Program-made: the position numbers and the translations under genes | The notes under the pieces: model-generated | Databases searched by the model: none | What the model was told of the DNA's origin: nothing | Seen by the model: only the letters and a program-made list of their open reading frames with translations | Assembly (NCBI GenBank): GCA_002385265.1 | Contig: DGDD01000232.1 | Location: 1 to 7,647 of the forward strand | Direction: 5' to 3' | DNA length: 7,647 nt | Source of the DNA: Chitinophagaceae bacterium UBA3961 | Lineage (GTDB): Bacteria > Bacteroidota > Bacteroidia > Chitinophagales > Chitinophagaceae | In this document: piece after piece, positions 1 to 5,705 of the stretch | How the letters are laid out: the number at the start of each line of letters is the position of its first letter | How positions within the stretch are numbered: position 1 is the first letter of the stretch

Positions 1-208
1 CGGGCTTAATATGAAAACACCAACTGTTTAATACGCCATTTACTTTCTCTAATGCGGTATAATAATACTGTACAAGGTAGGCCACTCCCGGAATGAACTC
101 AAAGAAAACAACCGGCGGAAGCAACCAAACGATGTAAATAAAGAAGAAGCGAAAAAAGGCCTTTCTGCCAAATGACCATGGGCTTAGGGATGATGCGTCG
201 AACTGCAT
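1..208 (-). CDS. Membrane protein, N-terminal part only (possibly DoxX-like)
   Basis: The first 69 residues of a protein that runs off the left edge of the window. It starts at an ATG (206-208) with MQFDASSLSPW. A strongly hydrophobic helix follows at about residues 19-36, rich in Phe and Ile and ending with a double proline, and then a second segment rich in Tyr (about 38-52). This order, a basic patch, an aromatic helix with a PP kink, an 'IPG' turn and a Trp near residue 63, recalls the start of uncharacterised DoxX-like inner-membrane proteins of Bacteroidota. That resemblance is from memory and weak. The gene begins 56 bp after the stop of the amidohydrolase gene on the same strand with no clear terminator between them, so the two may be co-transcribed. 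It reads cleanly as coding, but the function is uncertain. Confidence 0.6.
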   Translation of the reverse strand, partial: MQFDASSLSPWSFGRKAFFRFFFIYIVWLLPPVVFFEFIPGVAYLVQYYYTALEKVNGVLNSWCFHIKP

Positions 209-264
209 AGTGCTAGTTTTGATTTCTGGTTAAGAAATAAATCTACAATTTTTCTTGATTCTTA

Positions 265-1725
265 CTAACGAATGCGTACACCGGGATATATATTCTCAAC
301 AATTGCTCCCTTATTCAAAAGCAGTACACCGTTCACCACCACATACTCTACTCCGGTAGAAAAGGAAAGTCCTTTTTCGAAACTGGCATTGTCTTGAACC
401 GTTTCGGGATTAAAGATGGTAATATCGGCATCCATTCCTACCTGCAGGCGCCCTTTTTTCTTCATGGAAGGTGCAATGGTTTCCAATCGTTTTGCGGGTA
501 ATAGAGTCATCTTTTCCAATGCAGTCATCAAGTCAATTACCTTTTCTTCTCTAACGTATTTTGCCAATACCCGAGAGAAAGTTCCTGCAGTTCTAGGATG
601 TGCCAATGGCGCATAACCCATTCCGTCGGATGCGATCATCACTCCCGGTGCGGCTATACCTGCCCTTATCCACTCTGGTTTCATCATGTGCATAATGGCA
701 AGTCCACCTTCTTTACGGTACTTTTCAAAACTTTCTTTGGTTAATCGTTCACCGGTTGATACTAACTGGATATCTTGATAAGTCATCCCAAGTCGCTCCT
801 GCCAACCATCGGTGAAGATGGCACTTTGAAGAGAGGTGGATGCCGCTGTGTAGGGATAAAGTTCAGTCGTAATATCTAAGCCTCGTTTTCTTGCGGCTTC
901 AACCAAATTAATGGCAAACTGAATATTCCCTAAACTCATACTATTAATGTGTACAATGTGCAAAGAAGCTCCGGTGAGAGCAGCGTTAGAGATAGCTTCT
1001 TGAACAGCATATACATTCGGATCACGAACATGCGAATACACTAGTGTTTTCTGTTGCACAGCCAGTTGAAATACATGAAAGAATTCTACAGGTCGTGTAA
1101 ACTTCAAGTAGCCAATAGGGGCTCCAATACCGATCCCTCCATCTTTTAAACTTGATTTAATATTTTGATCCATCTGAATTCGCTCGTCTTCAGTCAACGT
1201 ATCTAAAAACGAAGGAGCCATGGCGTTGTTGGAAACAACGAGATCAGAGTTACCGGCGATGGTAATTTTTTTCAATTCTTCTGCAGCGGCCTGGTATTTT
1301 TTCATTGCCCGAAAACGCTCGAAGGGCCAATTCACGCTGGCGCCGAAGTTGATCAAAGCTTTATGCTCGCGTGTTGCATACCATTCTTTCAAATTATCGA
1401 CGCCCCATTCCAGCTCCAAGGAAGTGGTAAGTCCATCATGTACTTGGTATTCTTGTTCTTTATTGGTTCTTCCATGCGCATGCAAATCAATGAAGCCGGG
1501 AGCTACTACCATGCTTTTTGCATCAATGGTTTGTTTGCCTTTAATCGTTTCCTTCGTGATAATTACAATTTTATTCCCCTTAATACCAATATTTCGAATG
1601 GCGTCTAGTTTGGTTTCAGGATCTATCACCCTTCCGCCAATAATAACAAGATCGTATACAGAGTTTTGTGCAGAAACCGATACTCCTAATAGCAGGAGTA
1701 GCAGTAAATAGAAGGTTTGTTTCAT
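265..1725 (-). CDS. Secreted D-aminoacylase-like amidohydrolase
   Basis: A 486-residue enzyme of the amidohydrolase superfamily, closest to N-acyl-D-amino-acid deacylases, which release the free D-amino acid from N-acyl-D-amino acids. A signal peptide (residues 1-19, ending VSVSAQ) predicts export to the periplasm. Visible features in order: the N-terminal beta strand VIIGGRVIDPET (27-38); the metal-binding HxH in GFIDLHAHG (H82, H84); SHVRD with H232; HIVH with H259; TELYPYTA (287-294); the catalytic ASDG (D367); HPRTAGTF (376-383); and the closing DADITIFNP strand and VVVNG. Length and domain order match the family. The expected Cys ligand after the first strand is not seen; the segment reads SLELEWG (102-108), so Glu104 or Glu106 may bridge the metals. 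The substrate is unproven; D-amino-acid or peptidoglycan-derived substrates are plausible. Tandem TAG-TAA stops close the gene. Confidence 0.9.
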   Translation of the reverse strand: MKQTFYLLLLLLLGVSVSAQNSVYDLVIIGGRVIDPETKLDAIRNIGIKGNKIVIITKETIKGKQTIDAKSMVVAPGFIDLHAHGRTNKEQEYQVHDGLTTSLELEWGVDNLKEWYATREHKALINFGASVNWPFERFRAMKKYQAAAEELKKITIAGNSDLVVSNNAMAPSFLDTLTEDERIQMDQNIKSSLKDGGIGIGAPIGYLKFTRPVEFFHVFQLAVQQKTLVYSHVRDPNVYAVQEAISNAALTGASLHIVHINSMSLGNIQFAINLVEAARKRGLDITTELYPYTAASTSLQSAIFTDGWQERLGMTYQDIQLVSTGERLTKESFEKYRKEGGLAIMHMMKPEWIRAGIAAPGVMIASDGMGYAPLAHPRTAGTFSRVLAKYVREEKVIDLMTALEKMTLLPAKRLETIAPSMKKKGRLQVGMDADITIFNPETVQDNASFEKGLSFSTGVEYVVVNGVLLLNKGAIVENIYPGVRIR

Positions 1726-1753
1726 AAAAAAAAGACCTCATATTAGAGATCTT
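1726..1753 (-). promoter_or_regulatory. Terminator-like hairpin abutting the amidohydrolase start codon
   Basis: Read on the minus strand, arms AAGATCTC and GAGGTCTT pair over 8 bp (one G-T wobble) around the loop TAATAT. The right arm runs directly into eight T residues that end at the ATG (1725). This has the shape of an intrinsic terminator but sits in the 5' leader, so it could act as an attenuator, limit ribosome access, or end transcription arriving from the lipoprotein operon upstream. No riboswitch family is recognised. Confidence 0.45.
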
Positions 1754-1847
1754 ACTAAAGTTACGGTTTTCTTGTTTTGATTCACTGCGCTCACATTTTA
1801 GATCCACCTAATTGGTAACCCTGATTCCGGGGATTTTAGAAACGACC

Positions 1848-1855
1848 CAAAAGTA
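1848..1855 (-). promoter_or_regulatory. Candidate -7 promoter element before the amidohydrolase gene
   Basis: The minus strand reads TACTTTTG, an exact match to the Bacteroidota -7 consensus TAnnTTTG. It would give a leader of about 115 nt that includes the hairpin at 1732-1753. No TTG-type -33 element is seen at the usual spacing, so support is only moderate. A weaker match (TAACTTTA, 1756-1763) lies closer to the gene. Confidence 0.35.
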
Positions 1856-1900
1856 CACGCGCCATTAGATTCGCGCTTTCTCGGTATCTTTCAAATCGAT

Positions 1901-2251
1901 CTACTTATGAACCATCACTTTTTGAACCAAGCTATCGGGTCCAAGCTTTATTACAAGGGTTATGGTGTGGAGCGGGAAACTGCCAATTCGCTCTTGTTTT
2001 ACTTGATAGAAGAGATAGTCCTTGTCAGCTCTAGTAGGTTCACCTAAATCGCGCAGCAATGAGTCTTTGGTTACACCATGGAGATCGTGGTGATCCATCA
2101 AATCCTTCAACATCCAAATTCGATTGGGGAAATCAGGACCATCAGATTCTTTCCATTTAATTGAATCGAATACCATGGGCTGCTTTGTTTCATCGCTTTG
2201 ATGACAAGATGCCATAACAAGGAGACTCGGAATAAGAAAAAGTTTTCTCAC
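1901..2251 (-). CDS. Small lipoprotein, BamE-like
   Basis: A 116-residue lipoprotein. The signal peptide MRKLFLIPSLLVMASC carries a lipobox, with the lipidated cysteine at residue 16. The mature part begins with a short polar, acidic stretch (HQSDETK), as is common in exported Bacteroidota lipoproteins. The start is a GTG (2249-2251). It is the first possible start in frame, since a TAG lies four codons upstream (2261-2263). The body reads NRIWMLKDLMDH, then LHGVTKDSLLRDLGEPT and YLFYQV. This recalls the SmpA/BamE layout, in which a helix and 'G-x-(T/S)-x-x-x-V/L-x-x-x-L-G-x-P' precede a beta sheet; BamE is an outer-membrane assembly accessory protein. A role in the BAM complex is not shown, and many small lipoproteins share this pattern. 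The gene starts 24 bp after the upstream lipoprotein gene, so the two probably form an operon. Confidence 0.8.
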   Translation of the reverse strand: MRKLFLIPSLLVMASCHQSDETKQPMVFDSIKWKESDGPDFPNRIWMLKDLMDHHDLHGVTKDSLLRDLGEPTRADKDYLFYQVKQERIGSFPLHTITLVIKLGPDSLVQKVMVHK

Positions 2252-2275
2252 ACTGCAAAACTATTCATTTCCAAG

Positions 2276-2899
2276 TTAGAATGCTCGAGTGTTCCCTTTT
2301 TTTGATTTAACCGCCGATTTTTCAGCCTCCCTTAACTCTTCTGCAGTTACTTTCGATCGAGTTTGAACAGAGTCATTATAGTAATTGGCCAGCGAATTAA
2401 AATACGGAGTAAGTACAGGATCATTAATGGCAGTTTGAAGTTTAACTAAAATGGCTTGAGAGCTTCTGAAGTACCAACCGTCTTCATCGCGAACTTGTCC
2501 AATAGCCATAAACAATTTTCCTTTCGAATCACTTCGTTCGAAGGACACATCCAATCCGTTTTGAACATTCATACCGGTATCGATCAACTCCACTGAAAGG
2601 AGGCTATCAAGGTAAAGCTTCCAATTTTCTTTCACCTGATCGGTCAGCTTTTGTTGATATACATAACGACCGTTTCCTTGGGCCCCTGTAATCTTCTTAT
2701 TCTTTACTTGAATGGTGAGAATACCTGAATCTCCTTTGTCTTCAAGTCGAAATTCTGAATTTCCTTCAGACTGAGAGGAGAAATGAATGGAATAATTTTC
2801 CTTAGAAGGCACCACAGGCTTGCTCGATCCGGTCTCGACCTCAAATTTTGCTTCGCAAGACACCAAGAAAACTACGGAGAGTAAAAATAAATACTTCAT
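2276..2899 (-). CDS. Hypothetical lipoprotein
   Basis: A 207-residue lipoprotein of unknown function. The signal peptide MKYLFLLSVVFLVSC has a clear lipobox, with the lipidated cysteine at residue 15. A linker rich in Ser, Pro and charged residues follows (about 16-35). The remainder alternates short polar and hydrophobic segments that look beta-rich, then a more helical C-terminus ending in a very charged tail (AEELREAEKSAVKSKKGN). I recognise no family. It is the first gene of a two-gene lipoprotein unit with the BamE-like gene at 1901-2251, so the two may act together at the envelope. Its leader contains a long inverted repeat (2909-3001) whose arm ends 9 bp before the ATG, a possible site of regulation. 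Confidence 0.85.
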   Translation of the reverse strand: MKYLFLLSVVFLVSCEAKFEVETGSSKPVVPSKENYSIHFSSQSEGNSEFRLEDKGDSGILTIQVKNKKITGAQGNGRYVYQQKLTDQVKENWKLYLDSLLSVELIDTGMNVQNGLDVSFERSDSKGKLFMAIGQVRDEDGWYFRSSQAILVKLQTAINDPVLTPYFNSLANYYNDSVQTRSKVTAEELREAEKSAVKSKKGNTRAF

Positions 2900-2908
2900 C
2901 GACTACTT

Positions 2909-3001
2909 TTTTGCTTTAAATAATAATTCGCATTCAGCGGCAGCCGGCTCTGACTTAAATTCATGGAGTTGACCTAACAGTACGAATTATTGCAAGCAAA
3001 A
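2909..3001. repeat. 93-bp imperfect inverted repeat upstream of the lipoprotein operon
   Basis: The left arm contains TTTTGCTT (2909-2916) and AATAATTCG (2922-2930). The right arm contains CGAATTATT (2983-2991) and AAGCAAAA (2994-3001), the exact reverse complements, with 5 and 2 unpaired bases between the two blocks. That gives 17 paired bases flanking a 52-bp centre, which itself holds a small palindrome (CGGCAGCCG). It lies directly before the start codon at 2899. It could be a structured 5' leader, an operator or a small non-autonomous element. No long T tract follows it on either strand, so it is not a standard terminator. Confidence 0.55.
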
Positions 3002-3161
3002 CTGTAATCATTAGTTGACAACATATGTGACATCAATCACCTTTAAACCTCATTTAGATCAGCTTACTTAAAATCACTGAAATAAGAGGCTACTACTATG
3101 TACTTTGTGGAGAGGTAATAACATTAATGGTTAAACTACGACTATAAATCCTATGAGAGGT

Positions 3162-3368
3162 TTAATAGTTACTGTAATTAACCACATATTTAACATTCGA
3201 TAGGGAACTCGAATCTTTCACAGCCACTTGCGACTCAATACTTTCCTTTGCAATGGACGCATCACTTTCTTTGTTTTCTGAAACACCACAAGCCCAAATA
3301 AGCCCGATGATGTACGCAGGAAACACAAAAAAACCTAACAGGGGTTGCACTAAACTAGATTGCTTCAT
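3162..3368 (-). CDS. Putative tiny lipoprotein
   Basis: A possible 68-residue protein. I chose the ATG at 3368; the frame extends to a TTG at 3422, but only the ATG gives a signal-like start. A hydrophobic segment (about residues 10-26) ends in GLIWAC with Cys27, and then comes a polar acidic tail (GVSENKESD). This resembles a lipoprotein signal, although the segment is long and Trp at -2 is unusual for a lipobox. No promoter or family was recognised. If the gene is not real, the whole stretch 2900-3618 is non-coding apart from the inverted repeat and the terminator described separately. The rest of 3369-3578 shows no convincing gene or RNA. Confidence 0.35.
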   Translation of the reverse strand: MKQSSLVQPLLGFFVFPAYIIGLIWACGVSENKESDASIAKESIESQVAVKDSSSLSNVKYVVNYSNY

Positions 3369-3574
3369 ACACTTGATGTTTGATGATATGCTACTATCAA
3401 AATCAACCTTGTGTACGATCAACGAAATTGTCTGATTCTAATAATGAAATAACCGAATTGTGAGCTACGACCAACAGTAGGAGATTCGAAGGAGAGGATT
3501 GGAGAACAATACAGGATTGCTCTAACAGTTCAAATATACAACTTTATCAGAATTCAATGACCAATTACCCCATC

Positions 3575-3602
3575 AAAAGATGAAAACTAGCGTCCTTTCA
3601 TC
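3575..3602 (-). terminator. Intrinsic terminator of the 3619-4092 gene
   Basis: The minus strand has a perfect 7-bp stem, GATGAAA and TTTCATC, around a 10-nt loop, followed by four T residues. It begins 16 bp after the stop codon of the membrane protein gene. The short T tract makes it a modest terminator. Confidence 0.45.
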
Positions 3603-3618
3603 GAAATACCCATTGCCC

Positions 3619-4092
3619 TTAGGAATTAAATCGTGCAAGTATTTCATTTTCAATTGTTTTAGCCAATCGAGCATTCATAGCTACAAACATAAATCGAGCA
3701 AATGAGTAAAATACCAATGGCACAAGGGTGATAACTGCAGGAATTTTAATTTCCATGGTTTCCGCACTAATACCAATTACAAACATGGCAATGATGGTAT
3801 ACACCATTAAATAGCGCCAATTGTATTGGCCGGAAAAGTGTAATTCAGAAAATGTATTGGGATAGATCAAGAAATACTCTCTATTTGAATCAATATATGC
3901 AATGGGAAGCTCCCCATCCCAAACGATGATCAATTCATCGCCGGCTTTTATAGGCAAGTCTTTTTGCGTTAAAAGAAGCGTTTTCTCAAATCCGGTGGAA
4001 TCAACAAAGCAAAACTCATATTTGCCTCTTAGATACAGCAAATCTGCCAACTTAAATGACGGCGCTTTTTCAGTTCGCTTGTAATGAAGCAT
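3619..4092 (-). CDS. Small membrane protein with two C-terminal helices
   Basis: A 157-residue protein of unknown function. The first ~90 residues look like a beta-rich soluble domain (LYLRGKYEFCFVD, then KAGDELIIVWDGELPIAYID). Two transmembrane helices follow, at about 94-110 and 117-138, with a short charged C-terminal tail. The strand pattern with 'G-D-E-L-I-I-V-W-D' before 'P-I-A-Y-I' faintly recalls DUF3592-type proteins, but I would not assign it. The frame stays open to a TTG at 4158. I prefer the ATG at 4092 because the extended start lies inside the terminator hairpin of the upstream gene, and an AAAAGG stretch sits just before this ATG. It is preceded and followed by terminators, so it is probably transcribed alone. 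Confidence 0.7.
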   Translation of the reverse strand: MLHYKRTEKAPSFKLADLLYLRGKYEFCFVDSTGFEKTLLLTQKDLPIKAGDELIIVWDGELPIAYIDSNREYFLIYPNTFSELHFSGQYNWRYLMVYTIIAMFVIGISAETMEIKIPAVITLVPLVFYSFARFMFVAMNARLAKTIENEILARFNS

Positions 4093-4141
4093 TTTACCTT
4101 TTGAATATTCTAGTGACAATGAGACGCTTTTTAGTTTAAAT

Positions 4142-4187
4142 AAAAAAGAAAGCGGCAATTGAAATTACTTAAACAAGTACCGCTTTT
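4142..4187 (-). terminator. Intrinsic terminator of the 4216-5031 gene
   Basis: On the minus strand AAAGCGG (4180-4186) pairs with CCGCTTT (4149-4155), with a nested ACTT/AAGT stem between them. The right arm is followed by C and six T residues (4142-4147). It begins about 29 bp after the stop codon of the upstream gene. The asymmetric internal loop (11 nt against 1) weakens it, but position and T tract fit a terminator. Confidence 0.5.
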
Positions 4188-4215
4188 CACGTGCAAAATA
4201 AGAAGCTTTAGCTTA

Positions 4216-5031
4216 TTAACGCAGCGTAAACTGAAATCCCTTGGCATTCCAGATTCCGGTTTCGTCACATTCGAACCCCACTTCCCAGTCCCCTTTTTGA
4301 TGAATTTGTTCTCGATCGAGATGCAACACTACTTGCATTTTCCCCTTTACCACACCCTGCTTTTCATCAGCTACAAGCTCCAGGGCGTCCAACTCCTCAA
4401 TCTCAATATCCTCATAACTATTTTTAAAATCACGGATGAATTTTGCAAAGTTATCCCTTGAATCGAATTTGCGATCATTAAAAGTCAATCCTTGAGATGC
4501 AAAAGGCATCAAGTTCCACAATTCTAGCTTGGAATAAATAGCTTTGATCACATTCTCACAAGCAATGTATTTCAACTCTTTTTCCACGTTAAAATGAAAC
4601 TCATCGTACATAAATACAGTAAAATAGCCGGGAATCACTTGTCGAATCACGGGCATTTCCATGATCTCTGTTGTAATAAACTGATACAGTTCCTCATCGG
4701 TTACTGTTTCATCGTATTCTAACTGAATAAAATTTGCCATTAAACAATCAATCAGTTCTTTGTTTAACTCCTTTAACTTTTCCGGCTGGTCTTTGTAGTC
4801 AGTTGCCGGAGGAAAAACGGTCTTAATTCCCAAACGATCTTTAATTGGAATAAAATCGCGGCAAGCATGTGCTTGCTCGTACTTCAATACATTTTGGAGG
4901 AAACTTAATTCAACGGTTTTTGGAATTTCACCGGGGCTGTCCGGAAATCGCATTCCGAATTCTAACATCATTTTCATTTTGAGAGCGTCAATTTCAACTT
5001 GCAGGTCTTTAGAAGATAATGGGTTGTTCAT
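4216..5031 (-). CDS. Uncharacterised 271-aa cytosolic protein
   Basis: A clearly coding 271-residue protein with no signal peptide or membrane segment. It is acidic and rich in Glu, Asp and Phe. The N-terminal half is mostly helical (VEIDALKMKMMLEF near the start, then KLKELNKELIDCLM). The C-terminal ~90 residues, from about 'DNFAKFIRDF' to the end, alternate strands and turns and close with GDWEVGFECDETGIWNAKGF. That shape, a helix, then a long curved sheet ending in a 'G-x-W-x-x-x-G-F' strand, is suggestive of an NTF2/SnoaL-like cone fold, but this is only a pattern impression. I do not recognise a family or reaction. The ATG at 5031 gives a natural start. The gene stands alone between two terminators. 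Confidence 0.8.
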   Translation of the reverse strand: MNNPLSSKDLQVEIDALKMKMMLEFGMRFPDSPGEIPKTVELSFLQNVLKYEQAHACRDFIPIKDRLGIKTVFPPATDYKDQPEKLKELNKELIDCLMANFIQLEYDETVTDEELYQFITTEIMEMPVIRQVIPGYFTVFMYDEFHFNVEKELKYIACENVIKAIYSKLELWNLMPFASQGLTFNDRKFDSRDNFAKFIRDFKNSYEDIEIEELDALELVADEKQGVVKGKMQVVLHLDREQIHQKGDWEVGFECDETGIWNAKGFQFTLR

Positions 5032-5047
5032 ACTTTAGGTTTTAATT

Positions 5048-5090
5048 CATGCAATAGCGCATGCAAATCAAAACTAAGCTGCAAATCAAA
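5048..5090. promoter_or_regulatory. Promoter region of the 4216-5031 gene with repeats
   Basis: The minus strand has TAGTTTTG (5069-5076), an exact TAnnTTTG match about 38 bp before the ATG; no -33 TTG lies at standard spacing. Around it are two 11-bp direct copies of TGCAAATCAAA (5062-5072 and 5080-5090, offset 18 bp) and an inverted repeat CATGC-6-GCATG (5048-5063). The arrangement could be an operator overlapping the promoter, but no regulator is identified. Confidence 0.35.
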
Positions 5091-5132
5091 TTGACAGAGC
5101 GAACAAAAGCAGTTCTGGTTGTGGCCTACAAC

Positions 5133-5209
5133 AAAAAAACTCGAAGCGTCAACAACAAAATTCACCAAAACTTACTACAATAAAGGTGGTTGTTATTGAA
5201 CGCTTCGAG
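5133..5209 (-). terminator. Long hairpin terminator of the ABM-domain gene
   Basis: On the minus strand CTCGAAGCGT (5200-5209) pairs perfectly with ACGCTTCGAG (5140-5149), and seven T residues follow (5133-5139). Beyond these 10 bp the arms stay largely complementary for about 15 more bases, ending with a CC/GG pair, around a loop of roughly 20 nt. The hairpin is about 70 nt, much longer than a usual intrinsic terminator. It starts 49 bp after the stop at 5259. It could also be the 3' end of a small RNA. Confidence 0.75.
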
Positions 5210-5258
5210 CTCAACGGCACTAACAAAACAAGCTAGGACCTATAGAAACTTGAAAAGC

Positions 5259-5564
5259 CTACTTGAAAGCCATTGGAGAAAGAACCTTCAATTCTTGTCC
5301 TCGTTGCGGCATCCCTTCAATCAATGGCATGGCCTTCGTAATCATCAACTTCACTTCCGGATTCTTCAATGAATTATCGTGATCTTCCTTGCTATCCCAT
5401 ATCTCCGTTACATACACCGTATTGCGTTCTTCCGGATCAATGCTTACCGCATACAAATGACAGCCACCGTTACCCTGCATTTTTTCAGAAGCCTCAAGGA
5501 GTACTTCTGCCATGGCATCTCGCTTCCCTTCCTTTGTAGAAAGCTTTCCGTGTAGTAAATACAT
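5259..5564 (-). CDS. ABM-domain protein, putative quinol monooxygenase-like
   Basis: A 101-residue protein matching a single antibiotic biosynthesis monooxygenase (ABM) domain, a dimeric ferredoxin-like fold. Family members include the cofactor-free quinol monooxygenase YgiN and many proteins of unknown role. Typical features seen: a first strand LLHGKLSTKEGKRD (residues 3-16); a helix; the strand CHLYAVSIDPEE (35-46); the hallmark strand-turn VYVTEIWDSKEDHDNSL (50-66) with Trp56 and His62; and a final helix KLMITKAMPLI. The length is the usual one for the family. It starts at ATG 5564 behind a very AT-rich leader with no Shine-Dalgarno sequence, and ends at a strong terminator, so it is probably monocistronic. 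The family is confident; enzyme activity and substrate cannot be read from the sequence. Confidence 0.9.
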   Translation of the reverse strand: MYLLHGKLSTKEGKRDAMAEVLLEASEKMQGNGGCHLYAVSIDPEERNTVYVTEIWDSKEDHDNSLKNPEVKLMITKAMPLIEGMPQRGQELKVLSPMAFK

Positions 5565-5705
5565 TTGAATACAATTAAAAATTAAAAAATTAAGATTGAA
5601 TGGCTCTCAACTACTTGAACCAAGCCATCATCCAAATTGATCTACCATCTTCTGCACAAGCACCAAACAAATACAATTCCAAAATCCATACCACCACTAG
5701 AATTC

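Noticed and set aside
1616..1807. Minus-strand frame overlapping the amidohydrolase signal peptide region
   Set aside because: It overlaps the start of a strongly supported gene in another frame, begins with GTG and has no protein-like pattern; a shadow frame.
3108..3116. Plus-strand TACTTTG resembling a promoter element
   Set aside because: It lacks one base of the TAnnTTTG consensus and no plus-strand gene follows.
3466..3515. Purine-rich stretch with repeated GGAGA
   Set aside because: Only three short units without regular spacing, no adjacent start codon and no structure.
4195..4219. AATAA..GCT/AGC..TTATT inverted repeat at the stop of the 271-aa gene
   Set aside because: The stem is broken by a 3-base bulge and no T tract follows; the hairpin at 4142-4187 is the better terminator.
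5611..5628. Sequence resembling the 3' end of the ABM gene (ATGGCTT..TTCAAGTAG on the minus strand)
   Set aside because: The match is about 16 bases with a 2-base insertion and does not continue upstream, so a duplicated gene end cannot be claimed.
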